Source: Salinivirgaceae bacterium (GTDB taxonomy: Bacteria > Bacteroidota > Bacteroidia > Bacteroidales > SZUA-534). From it: DNA of 43,028 nucleotides. Numbering within the stretch: position 1 is the first letter of the stretch; each line of letters opens with the position of its first letter. The DNA is taken from positions 1 through 43,028 of the forward strand of contig JAFZKK010000053.1 in NCBI GenBank assembly GCA_017551905.1, written 5' to 3'. This document shows, one piece after another, positions 40,836 through 43,028 of the stretch. The translations under genes were made by a program, and so were the position numbers. The notes beneath the pieces were generated by a model that made no database searches, was not told the DNA's origin, and saw only the letters and a list, made by a program, of their open reading frames with translations.

Positions 40836-41942
40836 ATGGCAATGACGGTTTATTTTTTCGGGTCGCTGCCGAATGGCGTTGAGCCGTACTACGGCGGCGG
40901 CGAGGTTGGCAACCAACGAACCGTCGATATGCTGCACAAGTTTGGTTATAAAGTGCGGGTTGTCAAGAAGTTGCGGTGCAGCCAAACCACATCGAAGTTC
41001 GTAAAAATCGCAACCTATCCGTTCCGCACCGCTGTGGGCGTCGGGGCGTTTTTGGCGTTGCTTTTATTCGGTTCGCGCAAGGCGATAGTGCATATTTCGG
41101 GTTTCTACGGTCCGACAATCTTTTTCGAATATCTTTTGGCGGAAGCGGCCAACTTGTTGGGTTACAAGTTAATATACGAAATGCGTGGCGGCGGTGCCGA
41201 AGCGTACCACAAATCGGGGTCGGGCATTTACAGATTTTGCTTTGCGCGAATTGTCCGCATAGCGAAGGTTGTTTTCTCGCAAGGCATTGAGAACGAACCA
41301 CTTTTAAAATCAATCGCCGATACTCCTATTTTCTATTATCCGAATTACGTTGAGGACGGTTACTTGCCGCAAGTTTTGCCGCAAAAGCCGCAAGGCACGG
41401 TCAATCTTATCTATTTTGGCCGCATCGAGCCGCAAAAAAATGTGAAACTGATTGTCGAAACGACTTCGATTTTGCAGAAACATACCGATATCTCATTGAC
41501 AATCATCGGCAAAGGACATCGCGGATATGTGGGCGAAGTGGTTCGGCAAATGGAACAGACGCTCAAACCTGGCACCTACACGTTCATTTCGGGCTATGCG
41601 CGCATCGGTATTCGCACGCTTTTGCTCGACAAGCATTTTTTGCTTTACCCATCGACGCTTGACCGCGAGGGGCAGTCGAATTCCATCACAGAATCAATGA
41701 GTTGCGGTGTTGTGCCAATTTCGAGTCCGCAAGGATTCAGCCGCACCGTCATCGGCACCGACCGCCTGATAGTCAGCGACTTATCGGCCCAAGCTTACGC
41801 CGACCGTGTGCTTGAGATTCTTGCCGATGGCAGTTATGGGCAGTTGAGCGAATTTGTTTACAACCGCATAAAATCGAACTACACACAGGCGGTGATTGAG
41901 CCGCGGCTGCGTGAACAGTACGAGAGGATTGCGGACGAGTGA
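40836..41942 (+). CDS. glycosyltransferase, GT4/GT1 family
   Basis: A 368-residue GT-B fold enzyme. The N-terminal domain opens with Tyr-Phe-Phe-Gly-Ser-Leu-Pro and a glycine-rich Tyr-Gly-Gly-Gly-Glu-Val-Gly-Asn-Gln loop as in GT4 enzymes. The C-terminal domain has Tyr-Phe-Gly-Arg-Ile-Glu-Pro-Gln-Lys-Asn and the donor-binding Arg-Glu-Gly-Gln-Ser-Asn-Ser-Ile-Thr-Glu-Ser-Met near residue 280 (E-x7-E pattern). A hydrophobic stretch (70-90) may tether it to the membrane. Donor and acceptor sugars cannot be read. Likely one step of the surface polysaccharide. Confidence 0.9.
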   Translation: MAMTVYFFGSLPNGVEPYYGGGEVGNQRTVDMLHKFGYKVRVVKKLRCSQTTSKFVKIATYPFRTAVGVGAFLALLLFGSRKAIVHISGFYGPTIFFEYLLAEAANLLGYKLIYEMRGGGAEAYHKSGSGIYRFCFARIVRIAKVVFSQGIENEPLLKSIADTPIFYYPNYVEDGYLPQVLPQKPQGTVNLIYFGRIEPQKNVKLIVETTSILQKHTDISLTIIGKGHRGYVGEVVRQMEQTLKPGTYTFISGYARIGIRTLLLDKHFLLYPSTLDREGQSNSITESMSCGVVPISSPQGFSRTVIGTDRLIVSDLSAQAYADRVLEILADGSYGQLSEFVYNRIKSNYTQAVIEPRLREQYERIADE

Positions 41943-42012
41943 TTTTTTGACAAACTGACATCTTTCAATTTCTATTCTCAATCTTTTCATTATCAAGGTG
42001 GCTGGCAAATAT

Positions 42013-42020
42013 TATATTTG
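42013..42020 (+). promoter_or_regulatory. -7 box upstream of the epimerase gene
   Basis: A perfect TATATTTG, 46 nt before the ATG at 42067. No -33 box at 19-21 bp was seen. Confidence 0.5.
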
Positions 42021-42066
42021 CAGTTGGTTTGGCATTTTGGTTGCGAGACCGTTATAAAGATTGAAA

Positions 42067-43028
42067 ATGAAGATTTTAGTAACAGGCGGAGCTGGATTCA
42101 TAGGCTCGAATTTGTGCGAGGCGCTTCTTGAGCGAGGCGATGAGGTTGTCTGTCTCGACAACTTCTCGACGGGTCACATCGAGAATATCAACCCATTGCT
42201 CGAAAAATATCCTGACCATTTCAGCCTTATTGTAGGCGATATCCGCAATGCGGATGATTGTAAAACAGCCGTTGAGGGTGTAGAATATGTGCTGCACGAG
42301 GCCGCGTTGGGTTCTGTGCCGCGCTCGATTAAAGACCCTGCCACGTCCAATGCGGTGAATGTCGGCGGATTTCTGAATATGCTCATTGCCGCCCGCGACG
42401 CCAATGTGAAACGCTTCATTTTTGCAGCGAGCTCGTCAACTTACGGCGATTCGACCACTCTGCCAAAGGTTGAGGATGTGATTGGCCGACCGTTGTCGCC
42501 GTATGCTATCACGAAGTATGTCAATGAGTTGTATGCCGATGTTTTTGCGCGGACATACGGCACCGAATACATCGGTCTGCGCTATTTCAATGTCTTCGGT
42601 CGCCGACAGGACCCCAATAGTGCATACGCTGCGGTTATTCCGTTGTTTGTCAAGAAGTTGATTGCTCACGAGCAACCGACCATCAACGGCAAAGGCGATT
42701 ACAGCCGCGATTTTACTTACATTGACAATGTGGTGGAAATGAACCTTTTGGCAATGCTGACCGACAATCCACAAGCCGTCAATCAGATTTACAACACGGC
42801 TTGCGGCGAGCGCACATCATTGAATCAACTATTTGATTATCTGAAAGAAAACCTGTCGCAATTCGATAAGGAAATAGCAGATATTCAGCCAATTTACGGT
42901 CCAACTCGATTGGGTGATATTCCGCATTCGTTAGCGTCGATTGAAAAAGCGAAAAAATTATTGGGTTACAACCCGAAATTCAATGTGGAAGATGGTTTGC
43001 GCGAAGCAACAAAATGGTATTGGTCATC
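42067..43028 (+). CDS. WbpP-type UDP-N-acetylglucosamine 4-epimerase (3' end beyond window)
   Basis: An SDR epimerase; about 320 residues are present and the frame is open to the last base, so it is nearly complete. NAD loop Gly-Gly-Ala-Gly-Phe-Ile-Gly (7-13), His-Glu-Ala-Ala-Leu-Gly-Ser-Val-Pro-Arg-Ser near 78, Ser-Ser-Ser-Thr-Tyr-Gly (122-127) and catalytic Tyr146/Lys150. The stretch Gly-Phe-Leu-Asn-Met-Leu-Ile-Ala-Ala-Arg and Phe-Gly-Arg-Arg-Gln-Asp-Pro match what I remember of Pseudomonas WbpP, which interconverts UDP-GlcNAc and UDP-GalNAc. A simple UDP-Glc/Gal epimerase is less likely. Confidence 0.88.
   Translation, partial: MKILVTGGAGFIGSNLCEALLERGDEVVCLDNFSTGHIENINPLLEKYPDHFSLIVGDIRNADDCKTAVEGVEYVLHEAALGSVPRSIKDPATSNAVNVGGFLNMLIAARDANVKRFIFAASSSTYGDSTTLPKVEDVIGRPLSPYAITKYVNELYADVFARTYGTEYIGLRYFNVFGRRQDPNSAYAAVIPLFVKKLIAHEQPTINGKGDYSRDFTYIDNVVEMNLLAMLTDNPQAVNQIYNTACGERTSLNQLFDYLKENLSQFDKEIADIQPIYGPTRLGDIPHSLASIEKAKKLLGYNPKFNVEDGLREATKWYWS

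Overview
The window is a chromosomal segment of a Bacteroidota bacterium, most likely order Bacteroidales. The evidence is that many start codons are preceded by the phylum-specific -7 box TAnnTTTG rather than a sigma70 -10 box or strong Shine-Dalgarno sequence, and that the gene families are typical of the phylum: GSCFA, DUF4468, head-GIN DUF2807, BspA-like surface protein, the CNNM/CorC plus PpiD pair, and four-helix-bundle S23 protein. No rRNA, tRNA, CRISPR array, insertion sequence or phage gene is visible.

Layout. (1) 1-3.7 kb: a DUF3791 gene on the minus strand, overlapping by ATGA the first codons of a probable DUF3990 partner, then three plus-strand genes (138 aa unknown, 435 aa internally duplicated, RtcB RNA ligase). 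Each of the three has the same 43-53 bp element in its leader. (2) 3.8-7.0 kb: divergent transketolase and PfkB/adenosine-type kinase. (3) 7.05-10.5 kb: an AT-richer accessory island with a long nested inverted repeat, a 70-aa HTH protein, twin palindromes, and four exported proteins of unknown function. (4) 10.5-11.9 kb: a PIN-domain toxin-antitoxin pair with an operator-like dyad in its promoter, then a DUF2461 gene. (5) 12-25.3 kb: a mostly housekeeping block with DUF2807, GSCFA, DUF4468, RibF, a membrane adenylate cyclase/HD fusion followed by a two-domain UspA protein, a PQQ-type propeller, an OmpA/TPR lipoprotein, DciA-like DUF721, RecF, a thioesterase, TatD and TcdA. (6) 25.3-31.7 kb: a repeat-rich intergenic region, two possible mini-ORFs and a 1829-aa BspA-like mosaic surface protein. 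(7) 31.8-35.5 kb: a CNNM/CorC protein, a 36-aa membrane peptide that copies the N-terminal anchor of the next gene, and PpiD. (8) 35.6 kb to the end: surface-polysaccharide genes gmd, (S23 cassette), fcl, a WecA-type glycosyl-1-phosphate transferase, UDP-sugar dehydrogenase, glycosyltransferase and a WbpP-type epimerase cut by the window edge.

How the genes fit together. The last block would supply GDP-L-fucose, UDP-uronic acid and UDP-GalNAc-type precursors and the lipid-linked first sugar for a capsule or O-antigen. RecF and the DciA-like protein lie head to tail with a 1-bp gap and form a replication/repair pair. The cyclase/HD protein and UspA protein share an operon and suggest a cyclic-nucleotide response. 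The least explained parts are the triplicated leader element tied to RtcB, the HTH/inverted-repeat/secreted-protein island, and the PpiD-anchor micropeptide.
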